Source: Bog-473 sp963834405 (GTDB lineage: Bacteria > Actinomycetota > Acidimicrobiia > Acidimicrobiales > RAAP-2). Taken from it: a stretch of 64,000 nt of DNA. The notes beneath the pieces are model-generated. The model did not search any database. It saw only the letters and a list, made by a program, of their open reading frames with translations, and had not been told where the DNA came from. The DNA is taken from NCBI GenBank assembly GCA_963834405.1, contig CAWIBX010000005.1, forward strand, positions 248,001-312,000, in the 5' to 3' direction. How positions within the stretch are numbered: the first letter of the stretch is position 1; every line of letters starts with the position of its first letter. Both the position numbers and the translations under genes were made by a program. This document shows, piece by piece, positions 16,610 to 24,714 of this stretch.

Positions 16610-17977
16610 ATGGTCACAGAGGAGGAGTGGAGCGGCGAGGTCGCCCGGGCGGAGCGCCTGCGACGGCTCAGCCCGGTGATCGGTATCGGCGGCTTCATCG
16701 CCATCCTCGTGCCGTGCCTGATCGCGGGCAACGTGTTGGCGACGGGGGTGGCCAGCTACCTGGTCACGATCGCCTTCCTCATGGCCTTCGTCATCCCCGT
16801 CGCGTTCGCGCTCGTGGTGCTCGGCGAACGCCAGCAGCGACGGACTGACGAGAAGGTCAAGGCCCTCAACACGGAGCTCACGCAGGCGATCGCGGCCGCG
16901 GAGCACGACGCCGTCGTGCGCGACTCCCAGGTGCAGCGGCAACAGTTCGAGAGCCGGCTCGCCAACGCGCTCGACATGGCGGAGGGGGAACCCGAGGTCA
17001 TTGATGTGATCGAGCGCTCGTTCGCGGCAGTCCTCCCGGATGCGCCAGCAGAACTGCTGCTGGCCGACAACAGCCACGCCCACCTGCTCCGGATGGCCGC
17101 GGTCGGCCCGGACGGCGAGCCGCCCTGCTGCACCGTCGACTCTCCCGACCGTTGCCCCGCGGCACGGCGGGCGCAGATCCAATCCTTTGCCGACAGCGAC
17201 GACCTCGACGCCTGCCCGAAACTGCGCAACCGACCGGAGGGACGCCTCTCGGCGCTGTGCGTCCCGGTGTCCATCATGGGGCGGACGGTCGGTGTCATCC
17301 ACGCCACCGGAAAGCCCGACGAGACTGTCGCCGACGAGATGGTGGACGACCTGGCGACGCTCGCCAAGCTGGCCGGCGCGCGCATCGGGCTGCTCCGGGT
17401 CATGGCCGAGACACAGCTCCAGGCCTCGACCGACACCCTGACGGGTCTGCTCAACCGCCGCTCCTTCTCGCAGAAGGTGGCGGCCATCCCCGTCCATCTC
17501 CACCCGGTCGCGGTGGCGATGGCGGACCTCGACCACTTCAAGCTGCTCAACGACACCTACGGACACGAGACTGGTGACCGCGCCCTGCGTCTGTTCGCCC
17601 GGGTGCTGCGGGACACGCTGCGCGCCAGCGACATCGTCTCGCGCTACGGCGGCGAGGAGTTCGCCATCGCGTTCCCGGACTGCTCGGCCGCCGATGCCAG
17701 CCGTGCGCTGCAGACCGTGCGCGCCCAGCTCGACGCCGCCGTCACGGTGGGCGGGCTGCCCAAGTTCACCGGGAGCTTCGGCATCACCGAGTGCGAGCCG
17801 GGGGAGGAGCTCCTGGTTGTGCTCCGCCGTGCCGACGAGGCGCTGATGGTGGCGAAGCGCGAGGGGCGCGACAAGGTGGTCCTGCACGACCCCATCGGCA
17901 CCGCGGAGGTCTCAGAGGAAGACGCCGACCTCGACCGGGTGCTCAACGGGCGGCTCGGGGCCGTCGATCGCACCTGA
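16610..17977 (+). CDS. Membrane GGDEF diguanylate cyclase
   Basis: A 455-residue protein that would make cyclic di-GMP. Two transmembrane helices lie at about 22-75, then a coiled linker, a GAF-like region (~110-265, with a CCTVDSPDRCPA cysteine patch) and a C-terminal GGDEF domain. The active loop is GGEEF, and the inhibitory site RASD lies exactly five residues before it (RASD-IVSRY-GGEEF), so product inhibition is likely. ATG 16610 has GGAAGGGA upstream; ATG 16544 would add 22 residues. It is divergent from the pyridoxal-phosphate gene. No EAL or HD-GYP partner lies in the window. Confidence 0.88.
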   Translation: MVTEEEWSGEVARAERLRRLSPVIGIGGFIAILVPCLIAGNVLATGVASYLVTIAFLMAFVIPVAFALVVLGERQQRRTDEKVKALNTELTQAIAAAEHDAVVRDSQVQRQQFESRLANALDMAEGEPEVIDVIERSFAAVLPDAPAELLLADNSHAHLLRMAAVGPDGEPPCCTVDSPDRCPAARRAQIQSFADSDDLDACPKLRNRPEGRLSALCVPVSIMGRTVGVIHATGKPDETVADEMVDDLATLAKLAGARIGLLRVMAETQLQASTDTLTGLLNRRSFSQKVAAIPVHLHPVAVAMADLDHFKLLNDTYGHETGDRALRLFARVLRDTLRASDIVSRYGGEEFAIAFPDCSAADASRALQTVRAQLDAAVTVGGLPKFTGSFGITECEPGEELLVVLRRADEALMVAKREGRDKVVLHDPIGTAEVSEEDADLDRVLNGRLGAVDRT

Positions 17978-18083
17978 CCGTCTCTTAGCCCGGCCGCGCG
18001 CTTTCCGAGGCGCGACCCGTCGTCTTCGTGTTCCCCGCTCCGGCGCGCGACCATGTGGCCGTTCGCGGACCGAAGGAGCACGC

Positions 18084-18863
18084 ATGCGGGAATTCGGGGG
18101 CAGGGTCGGGGTGGTGACGGGTGCCGGACGCGGCATCGGTCTCGCGCTGGCCGCGGCGATGGCCGACCGCGGGATGCGGGTCGTGCTCAGCGACGTGGAA
18201 GCGGCGCACCCGGCACAGGTGGCCGAGCGTCTGCGCCAAGGAGGTGCCGACGCCGTGGGCGTGGTCTGCGACGTGACCGACCCCGAGCAGGTGGACGCAC
18301 TCGGCGCAACGACCATGAAACGATTCGGGCAGGTCGACCTGGTCTGCAACAACGCCGGGGTCGTCACCGGGGGCCCGGCGTGGGAGATCGGCCTCGACCA
18401 GTGGCGCCGGGTCCTCGGCGTCAACCTGTGGGGCGTGATCCACGCCGTGCGGTCCTTCGTCCCGCTGCTGCTGGAGAACCCCGAGGGCGGACACGTGGTG
18501 AACGTGGCGTCCATGGCCGCGGTCGTCCCGTGGCCGGGCATCGCCCCCTACAACGTCAGCAAGCACGGGGTCCTCGCCCTTTCCGAGACGCTCCTCGGCG
18601 ACCTGCGCGCGGCAGGGAGCACGATCGGCGTCAGCGTCGTGATGCCCGGCCGGGTGGCCACGGGCATCGGCCTCCCGAGCGGCGCACCGCCGCCCGCCAT
18701 GGACGAAGACGCCGAGCCGGGCATCATCAGCGCCGACGCGGCCGCCGCCCGGATCATGGCGGCGGTCGAGGAGGAGCAGCTGTACGTGTTCACCCACGAG
18801 CGGATCGACCAGGTCGAGTCCCGATTCGACGCGATCATCGGCCGGTCCCGGCGGGCGCCCTAG
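18084..18863 (+). CDS. Short-chain dehydrogenase/reductase
   Basis: A classical SDR of 259 residues. The cofactor motif TGAGRGIG, the NNAG motif and the catalytic set (Ser in VASMAAV; Tyr and Lys in YNVSK) are intact. DVEAAHP after the second strand suggests NAD preference. The substrate is unknown. Neighbouring VOC, aldehyde dehydrogenase, P450 and hydrolase genes suggest a catabolic or secondary-metabolism setting, but they are not all on one strand. Confidence 0.88.
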   Translation: MREFGGRVGVVTGAGRGIGLALAAAMADRGMRVVLSDVEAAHPAQVAERLRQGGADAVGVVCDVTDPEQVDALGATTMKRFGQVDLVCNNAGVVTGGPAWEIGLDQWRRVLGVNLWGVIHAVRSFVPLLLENPEGGHVVNVASMAAVVPWPGIAPYNVSKHGVLALSETLLGDLRAAGSTIGVSVVMPGRVATGIGLPSGAPPPAMDEDAEPGIISADAAAARIMAAVEEEQLYVFTHERIDQVESRFDAIIGRSRRAP

Positions 18864-18892
18864 GCGGGGCGGCGCTCCAGCCGGGCGGGCCG

Positions 18893-18898
18893 TAGAGT
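18893..18898 (+). promoter_or_regulatory. Putative -10 box (TAGAGT) for VOC gene
   Basis: TAGAGT lies 22 bases before the VOC start. The short leader would still include AAGAGGAGG, a good ribosome site. Confidence 0.35.
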
Positions 18899-18920
18899 CG
18901 TGGGCGAAAGAGGAGGGCCG

Positions 18921-19337
18921 ATGCGCTTCAACCACATGGAGCTGACGTTTCCGAGGGGAACCCTCAGCAAGGAGTTCCGCGAGGAGGTGGACGCGTTCTA
19001 CTCGGCCGTCTTCGGCTGGTCCGCGCTCGACGCTGAGGTCGTCGGGCAGGATTGCCACCTCTTGATGGTCGACCGGGGTCAATTCCTCCTGTTGGCCGAG
19101 AGCGACGCACCCATGTCGTCACCCGGCTATGACCACCTCGGCCTGCTCCAGGACTCCCGCGAGGAGGTCGACCGCCTGCTCCACGAGTGCGAGCTGTATG
19201 CCGACAAGGACGACCGCGTGAAGATCAAGCGCTACAACGACCTGGAGTACCCGGGCACAACGGTGCATGCGTTCTACGTGAAGTACCTGCTGCCCATCTA
19301 CTTCGACGTGCAAAGCATGGAGAGCCGGTCCGCCTGA
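18921..19337 (+). CDS. VOC-superfamily (glyoxalase-like) protein
   Basis: A 138-residue protein of the vicinal-oxygen-chelate fold, starting MRFNHMELTFPRGTLSKEF after an AGGAGG. The two-module pattern is visible: FNHMELTFP with FYSAVFGW in the first half and GYDHLGLLQDSREEVDRLL with GTTVHAFYVKYLLPIYFDVQ in the second. Whether all metal ligands are present is unclear. These proteins are often dioxygenases, isomerases or ring-cleaving helpers. It lies 57 bp downstream of the SDR gene and may share its transcript. Confidence 0.75.
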   Translation: MRFNHMELTFPRGTLSKEFREEVDAFYSAVFGWSALDAEVVGQDCHLLMVDRGQFLLLAESDAPMSSPGYDHLGLLQDSREEVDRLLHECELYADKDDRVKIKRYNDLEYPGTTVHAFYVKYLLPIYFDVQSMESRSA

Positions 19338-19340
19338 GCG

Positions 19341-19500
19341 GTCACGCAGGGGCCGCCGGCTCGGCGGTGATGGTGGCACCGTCCGCGGCCGCGCTGGCCC
19401 GGACGATGGAGAGCCCGAGCCCGTAGCCGTCCTTGACCCGGGCCCGGCCCGGGTCGAGCCGTTGGCAGGGCTGAAAGAGGCTCGCCTGCCCGCGCCAGCG
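19341..19500 (-). pseudogene. C-terminal relic of a sensor histidine kinase
   Basis: On the minus strand an open stretch of about 50 codons reads SLFQPCQRLDPGRARVKDGY, then GLGLSIVRASAAADGA, then a stop at 19341. This is the G2 box and C-terminus of a HATPase domain (compare the usual FxPFxRLDPGRAR...GYGLGLSIVRA). Nothing upstream matches the rest of a kinase, so only the tail of a lost gene remains between the VOC and aldehyde dehydrogenase genes. The rest of the gap up to 19670 holds nothing I recognise except the aldehyde dehydrogenase promoter region. Confidence 0.6.
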
Positions 19501-19670
19501 GTGTCATCGCGGGGCTTCTGCCCGGGCCACGTGGGCTGTACGGCTGTCGCCGACCGAGGCTTTGCGCACGGTGGGTCGCCTCGATCGTCGCTGTCCCTAT
19601 CACGGGCCCACGGCTTGGGCTTATGCTCCGGTCGGATCCGATCCCGAAACCCGATGAGGGGAGTGTGACC

Positions 19671-21158
19671 ATGACCGTCGCCAGCGACACTGCACCAGCC
19701 CTGCGCCACGCGAGGCAGTTCTTCATCGGAGGCGACTGGGTCGAGCCGTCGACGACCCACACCGTTGACGTCACGGACTCGACCAACGAAGAGATCTTTC
19801 TCTCGGTGGCCGAGGCGAAGGAAGACGACATCGATCGCGCCGTGGGGGCGGCCCGCTTCGCCTTCGACGAGGGACCGTGGGCTCGCATGACCCACCTCGA
19901 GCGCGCTGGATATCTGCGCTCGTTGGCCGATGGGCTACGCAAGCGCGCCGCCGATTTCGGCCAGCTGTGGCCACGCGAGTCCGGCGTCCTGCACTCCATC
20001 GCGCAGTACGCCGCCGCCGGAGGCGCCGCCACCTTCGAGTACTACGCGGGGCTCGCCGACACGTTCCCCTTCGAGGAGCCCGCGACCCCTTCAATGGGCG
20101 ACTTCGGTCTTCTCGTCCGAGAGCCGGTGGGTGTCGTCGGCGCCATCATCCCGTGGAACGGACCCCTGGGCCTGATCAGTTACAAGGTGGCGCCCGCGTT
20201 GCTTGCGGGATGCACCGTGATACTGAAGTCCTCGCCCGAAGCGCCGGCTGAGGGATACATCCTGGCGGAGATCGCCGAGGCAGTTGGGCTGCCGCCCGGA
20301 GTGGTCAATGTGGTCACCGCCGACCGGGAAGTGTCGGAGCTCCTCGTGCGGGACCCGCGTGTCGACAAGATCACCTTCACCGGTTCCACCGCGGCCGGAC
20401 GGCGGATCGCGTCCATCTGTGGCGAGCGGATCGCGCGATGCACTCTCGAATTGGGGGGGAAGTCGGCTGCGGTGATCCTCGACGACATGGACATCCCCAC
20501 GGCGGCTGCGACCCTGGCGCGGGCCGAGTGCATGCTGACCGGTCAGGTGTGCTCGTCGCTGACGCGGATCGTCGTCACGCAAGGCCGGCACGACGAAATG
20601 GCGGAGGCGCTGGCGGACGCGTTTTCCCAGGTCCGGGTCGGCGACCCCTTCGAACCCAGCACCCAGATGGGTCCGCTCGTGGCCGAACGGCAGCGCGACC
20701 GCGTCGAGGGATACATCGCGAAGGGCAAGGCGGAAGGGGCGTCCCTGATCACCGGCGGCGGGCGGCCAAAGGAGCTGGAGAAGGGCTACTACATAGAGCC
20801 GACGGTCTTCGGCAAGGTCGACAACGCGTCGACCATCGCCCAGGAGGAGATCTTCGGGCCGGTGTTGAGCGTCATCCCGGCACGCGACGAGGAACAGGCC
20901 ATCGACATCGCCAACGACACGATCTACGGACTCAACGCGTCCGTGTTCACGAACGACCTCGACCGCGCCCGCCAGGTCGCGGGCCGGCTGCGCTCGGGCA
21001 CGGTCGGGCACAACGCCTTCCGCACCGACTTCGGCATCGCCTTCGGCGGGTTCAAGCAATCGGGGATCGGCCGCGAGGGTGGGACGGAGGGGCTCCTCCC
21101 CTTCCTCGAGACGAAGACGGTCATCCTCGACGGCAGGCCGACGGGGTACGAGGCGTAA
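19671..21158 (+). CDS. NAD(P)-dependent aldehyde dehydrogenase
   Basis: A 495-residue aldehyde dehydrogenase that would oxidise aldehydes to acids. The proton-accepting Glu is in LELGGKSAAVIL, the nucleophile Cys in GQVCSSLTRIVV, the cofactor region in PWNGPLGL and TFTGSTAAGRRI, and the closing motif in EEIFGPVLSVIP. ATG 19671 follows GAGGGGAG; an upstream in-frame extension is unlikely. A TATGCT box at 19622-19627 could be the -10 element. Its partner may be the SDR or alcohol dehydrogenase, giving an alcohol-aldehyde-acid route, by inference only. Confidence 0.92.
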   Translation: MTVASDTAPALRHARQFFIGGDWVEPSTTHTVDVTDSTNEEIFLSVAEAKEDDIDRAVGAARFAFDEGPWARMTHLERAGYLRSLADGLRKRAADFGQLWPRESGVLHSIAQYAAAGGAATFEYYAGLADTFPFEEPATPSMGDFGLLVREPVGVVGAIIPWNGPLGLISYKVAPALLAGCTVILKSSPEAPAEGYILAEIAEAVGLPPGVVNVVTADREVSELLVRDPRVDKITFTGSTAAGRRIASICGERIARCTLELGGKSAAVILDDMDIPTAAATLARAECMLTGQVCSSLTRIVVTQGRHDEMAEALADAFSQVRVGDPFEPSTQMGPLVAERQRDRVEGYIAKGKAEGASLITGGGRPKELEKGYYIEPTVFGKVDNASTIAQEEIFGPVLSVIPARDEEQAIDIANDTIYGLNASVFTNDLDRARQVAGRLRSGTVGHNAFRTDFGIAFGGFKQSGIGREGGTEGLLPFLETKTVILDGRPTGYEA

Positions 21159-21242
21159 GCCCCGCGCCGGTCCTCACTCCGGACGGGGCAGCGCTGGCCC
21201 ACGAGGCAGGCTGAACTCGAGCGAGCGGGGATCAGCCCTGGC

Positions 21243-22427
21243 TCAGTCGAAGACGAGCGGCAGCGTGCTGGCCTGGCGGATGCCGGGGGAGAACACGAGT
21301 TCCACGCCCTCACGGATGTGGTAATCGGGGATGCGGCGATGGAACTCCTCCAACGCCACCCGCAACTCCAGACGGGCGAGGTGCGCCCCGAGACACAGGT
21401 GGTTGCCGGCGCCGAATGCGACGTGGCGGTTCGGCGACCGGCCCAGGTCCCAGCCCGGCTCGAACATCTCGGTGTCGCAGTTGGCCGCGCCGATGACCAA
21501 CGTGACCCGATCGCCGGCTTGGAGTTTCACGCCGCGCATTTCGACCTCCTGCGCAACGATGCGGGGCAGGACCTGGACGGGGGTGGTCCAGCGCAGGAGC
21601 TCTTCGACGGCGGCCGGTACGGCCTCGGGACTGCCCGTGAGCAGCGCCCGCTCGGCCGGGTGTTCGGCGAGGAACGCCACCATGCAGTCGAGGGTGGCGG
21701 TCACGGTGTCGAGCCCGCCGAGGAGAAGGAGATGGGATATCCCGAGCAGCTCCACCTCGGTGAGGGGTTCTCCGTCGACGCTCGCCTCCACGACGTCTGA
21801 GAGGAGCGTTCCGTCGGGGTTGTCCCGCCGGCGGGCGATGGCATCGCGGAAGTACTCGTTGATCGCCAGCGCTGTGCGCCGGCGCACCTGTTCCGCCGCT
21901 TCGAAGTCCCCCGGGGCGACATCGGGACGGATGGTGTCGTCCCGCCATTGCAGGAACTGCGGCAGGTCCTCGACCGGCAGGCCCATGAGGGCCAGGAAGA
22001 TGCCCGAGGGCAACGGCGTGGAGAAGTCCTCGTGGAAGTCACAGCCCTCCCGGTCGGCGAAGGAGTCGACCAGCCGGCGGACCAGTGCGCGCACCTCGGG
22101 CTCCAGCTTCTCGATTTCGCGCGGCACGAAGCGCGGATTGAGGAAGCGACGGTAGGCGGTGTGGCGCGGCGGGTCGACTTCCACCGGGATCAGCGGCTGC
22201 TCGCCGACGCCGACCGTTCCGCCCGCCGAGCTGAAGAACTCGGGATGCCGGAGCGCCCAGTTGACATCGGCATAGCGCGAGACGACGACGCTCGGATGGT
22301 CGCCGTACTGCCCGCGCGCCACGGGGCATTCCCGGAGGAGCCCTTGGTACGTGGGGTGGGGGTCCTTGGCGGTCTCGAAAGAGAAGAGATGCTGTGTCGG
22401 GTCCACTGGAGACTGGGCGTCGGCCAC
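21243..22427 (-). CDS. Cytochrome P450
   Basis: A soluble bacterial P450 of 394 residues. The GTG start has GGAGG eight bases upstream and gives VADAQSPVDPTQHLFSFE; longer frames lack this. The haem ligand loop is FGAGNHLCLGAHLARLEL, the K-helix ExxR lies in EELLR and the I-helix reads GGLDTVTAT, where the usual AGxxT becomes GGxxT. Such enzymes need ferredoxin and a reductase, neither of which is encoded nearby. The substrate is unknown. It is divergent from the GNAT-like gene with about 75 bp between them. Confidence 0.92.
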   Translation of the reverse strand: MADAQSPVDPTQHLFSFETAKDPHPTYQGLLRECPVARGQYGDHPSVVVSRYADVNWALRHPEFFSSAGGTVGVGEQPLIPVEVDPPRHTAYRRFLNPRFVPREIEKLEPEVRALVRRLVDSFADREGCDFHEDFSTPLPSGIFLALMGLPVEDLPQFLQWRDDTIRPDVAPGDFEAAEQVRRRTALAINEYFRDAIARRRDNPDGTLLSDVVEASVDGEPLTEVELLGISHLLLLGGLDTVTATLDCMVAFLAEHPAERALLTGSPEAVPAAVEELLRWTTPVQVLPRIVAQEVEMRGVKLQAGDRVTLVIGAANCDTEMFEPGWDLGRSPNRHVAFGAGNHLCLGAHLARLELRVALEEFHRRIPDYHIREGVELVFSPGIRQASTLPLVFD

Positions 22428-22490
22428 GTCGCAATCCTCCTTGGCGCCGTAGTCTGCCGCGATCTCGGCCTTCGGCCAACCGGCTTTGCC

Positions 22491-22496
22491 TACGAT
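22491..22496 (+). promoter_or_regulatory. Putative -10 box (TACGAT), leaderless start
   Basis: TACGAT is followed seven bases later by the in-frame GTG 22504, with no ribosome site between them. This is the same layout as at 4807-4820 and supports a leaderless start. Confidence 0.4.
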
Positions 22497-22503
22497 GGCG
22501 CCC

Positions 22504-23628
22504 GTGGCGCCGGCCGTTGAACCTCCGACACCGGATCCCATCCGGGTCGGTGACATGTGCGTACGGATGCTCGCCCCCGCGGAGGCGGCCCGCCTCGGGG
22601 ACGCCGTCCGTGCGGTGTACGGCGAGACCTACCCCGTGCTGTGGGCCTACGACGCCGAGGAAGTGGCGCGGCGCATCGCGGCAGGTCTCCTGATTTCGGC
22701 CATCGCCGAGACGGCCGACGGCGAGCTGCTGTGCCATTCCGGCCTTTCGCTCGCGGCTCCCGACGACGTCGTCGGTCACGCCGGCCAGGCGTTGACCCTG
22801 CCGGCGGCGCGGGGGCGCCACGTCTTCACGACGGTCAAGCGATACCTGGTCGACTGGGTGACAACGCGCGGGCTCATGGGCATGTACAGCGAAGCAACCG
22901 CGGCGCACCCCTACAGCCAGCAGGCACTGCTCGACCTCGGTGGGCACGAGACAGGCTTCCTGCTCGGCTTCATCCCCGAATCGGTCGACAACAGCGTGTC
23001 GGCCCCGAGTCCCGGCCGGCAATCGGCCGCCCTGTTCTTTCTTCGTCTACGGCCGGGAAAGGAGCGGACGGTCTATGCACCGGGCCGTCACCGGGAGATC
23101 GTGCGGGACACGATAGAGATCTGTGACTTTCGCGCCCAACTCGCCGATCCGCCGGACCGTTTCAGTCTGCCCCCGAACTCGGAGCTGCACGCGGAAGTCC
23201 GGACCGGTGACAACGTCGCGCTGTTGACGGTGGGCCAGGCGGGTGCCGATCTGACGGGGCGGGTCGACGCGGAGCGCACCCGTTTGTTCTACGAGGGGGT
23301 GGATGCCCTCTACGTGGATCTGCCGCTCGACCGGCCCGAGTCGGCCCACGTGAGCGAATCCCTCGAGGAGCTCCGGCTGTCGTACTCGGGCATCTTCCCC
23401 AACAACAAGGCGGCCGGAGACGTCCTCCGCCTGCAATGCCTTCGCAACGCCACCGCGTTGAGCCACGACGTCGCGGTGGCTTCTCCCCATGGCAGCACGC
23501 TGCTCGAGTACGTCGTCGCGGACATGCAGGCGGCCGGCCAGCCCGTCGTGCGGAGCCGTGGCCATCCGGACCCGGTCGCGGCGGACGGCGCATCGGTAAG
23601 GAGCATCCCGCTGGTGACGGCGCCGTAG
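22504..23628 (+). CDS. GNAT-like acyltransferase-related protein, two-part
   Basis: A ~374-residue protein. The N-terminal ~160 residues look like a GNAT domain (VRMLAPAEAARLGDAVRAVY; TLPAARGRHVFTTVKRYLVD; LMGMYSEATAAHPYSQQALL). The C-terminal part (~220-340) reads like a second, divergent GNAT-type or regulatory half (ALYVDLPLDRPESAHVSESL; GIFPNNKAAGDVLRLQCL). Similar two-part proteins occur in actinobacteria without a known function. GTG 22504 is chosen from the -10 spacing; ATG 22495 is possible. It ends 46 bp before the alpha/beta hydrolase and is probably co-transcribed with it. Confidence 0.6.
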   Translation: MAPAVEPPTPDPIRVGDMCVRMLAPAEAARLGDAVRAVYGETYPVLWAYDAEEVARRIAAGLLISAIAETADGELLCHSGLSLAAPDDVVGHAGQALTLPAARGRHVFTTVKRYLVDWVTTRGLMGMYSEATAAHPYSQQALLDLGGHETGFLLGFIPESVDNSVSAPSPGRQSAALFFLRLRPGKERTVYAPGRHREIVRDTIEICDFRAQLADPPDRFSLPPNSELHAEVRTGDNVALLTVGQAGADLTGRVDAERTRLFYEGVDALYVDLPLDRPESAHVSESLEELRLSYSGIFPNNKAAGDVLRLQCLRNATALSHDVAVASPHGSTLLEYVVADMQAAGQPVVRSRGHPDPVAADGASVRSIPLVTAP

Positions 23629-23674
23629 CCGCATCCATCGAGACGATTGGATTCCGGAGGAAGGAGACGATCCG

Positions 23675-24628
23675 GTGGCTACGTATGGAGGGCGCTTCGG
23701 ACCTCACAACCCCGATGAGACCTACATCCCGCACGCCTTCGCGGAACAGCTCGCCGACCTCGGCGAGGTGCAGATGAACTACGCCACCACGGGAGACCCG
23801 TCGAAGCCGGCCCTGCTGCTCATACCCGGACAGACCGAATCCTGGTGGGGTTACGAGCATGCCCTGTCGCTTCTCGCCGGGCACTTCCAGCTGTACGCCG
23901 TCGATCTCCGCGGGCAAGGGCGGTCGACGCGCACACCCGGGCGCTACACGCTCGACAACATGGGGAACGACCTCGTTCGGTTCATCGACCTCGTCATCGC
24001 ACGCCCGGCCTTCGTGAGCGGGCTGTCGTCGGGCGGTGTGCTTGCGGCGTGGCTGTCGGCCTATGCGAAACCGGGTCAGGTTCTCGGAGCGCACTACGAG
24101 GATCCTCCGCTGTTCCACGCAGAGGTCGAGCCGGCCACCGGTCAAGGAATTCGTCAAGGGATCGGCGCCGCCTTCTGGCTGTGGAGCACGTACCTGGGCG
24201 ACCAGTGGAGCATCGGCGACTGGGATGGCCTCGTCGCCGCCGCACCGGACGTGCTGCCCGCCTGGATGCAGCCAGGGTTCATGCCGCCCAGTGCACCGCC
24301 GCAGAACCTCAAGGAGTACGACCCGGAGTGGGGCCGCGCCTTCCGGACCGGCACGGTCTCCGCGTCATGCGACCACGAACGCATGCTTGGGTCCGTCAAG
24401 ACGCCCGTGCTGTTCACCCATCACTTTCGGAAGGTCGATCCCGAGACCGGGTTCCTCATGGGGGCGCTGTCCGATCTGCACGCCAAGCGTGCGCTGGAGC
24501 TGCTCGCCGAGGCCGGCGTCGCGGTCGACTACCGATCCTTCGATCGGATGGGCCACTCCATGCACGGCCAGGATCCGTCGCTCTTCACCGAGACGCTCCT
24601 GGACTGGAGCTCGAAAACAAGCCGGTGA
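23675..24628 (+). CDS. Alpha/beta hydrolase
   Basis: A 317-residue alpha/beta-fold hydrolase. The GTG start is preceded by GGAGGAAGGAG. The nucleophile elbow is GLSSG (VSGLSSGGVLAAW), the oxyanion region LLLIPGQTESWWGYE, the strand-4 motif DLRGQGRS, and the catalytic His lies in DRMGHSMHG. A helical lid around residues 150-230 contains several Trp (WLWSTYLGDQWSIGDWDG), suggesting a bulky hydrophobic substrate. Downstream lies the insertion point of an IS1380-type element. Confidence 0.85.
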   Translation: MATYGGRFGPHNPDETYIPHAFAEQLADLGEVQMNYATTGDPSKPALLLIPGQTESWWGYEHALSLLAGHFQLYAVDLRGQGRSTRTPGRYTLDNMGNDLVRFIDLVIARPAFVSGLSSGGVLAAWLSAYAKPGQVLGAHYEDPPLFHAEVEPATGQGIRQGIGAAFWLWSTYLGDQWSIGDWDGLVAAAPDVLPAWMQPGFMPPSAPPQNLKEYDPEWGRAFRTGTVSASCDHERMLGSVKTPVLFTHHFRKVDPETGFLMGALSDLHAKRALELLAEAGVAVDYRSFDRMGHSMHGQDPSLFTETLLDWSSKTSR

Positions 24629-24708
24629 TTTTGGGCTCGCGTAAACGGCTCAGCCTTCATTGCGCCAGCGGCGGTACAACTCGGTGAGTTCATCCACTGC
24701 GCGGCCAC

Positions 24709-24714
24709 AGGTCC
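24709..24714. repeat. Left target-site duplication of IS1380-type element
   Basis: AGGTCC occurs here and again at 26384-26389, directly outside the two inverted repeats. This supports an intact, single transposition event. Confidence 0.6.

Noticed and set aside
15142..16731. Long minus-strand frame spanning phosphoesterase and desulfhydrase region
   Set aside because: Only its short stretch encoding GGGGNKVRKLEY is real; the rest is Arg-rich shadow. It was useful only to locate the frameshift.
24655..24712. Short minus-strand reading AVDELTELYRRWRNEG next to the IS1380-type left end
   Set aside because: It looked like a gene cut by the IS, but removing the IS and one target copy does not give a longer frame, so it is probably chance.
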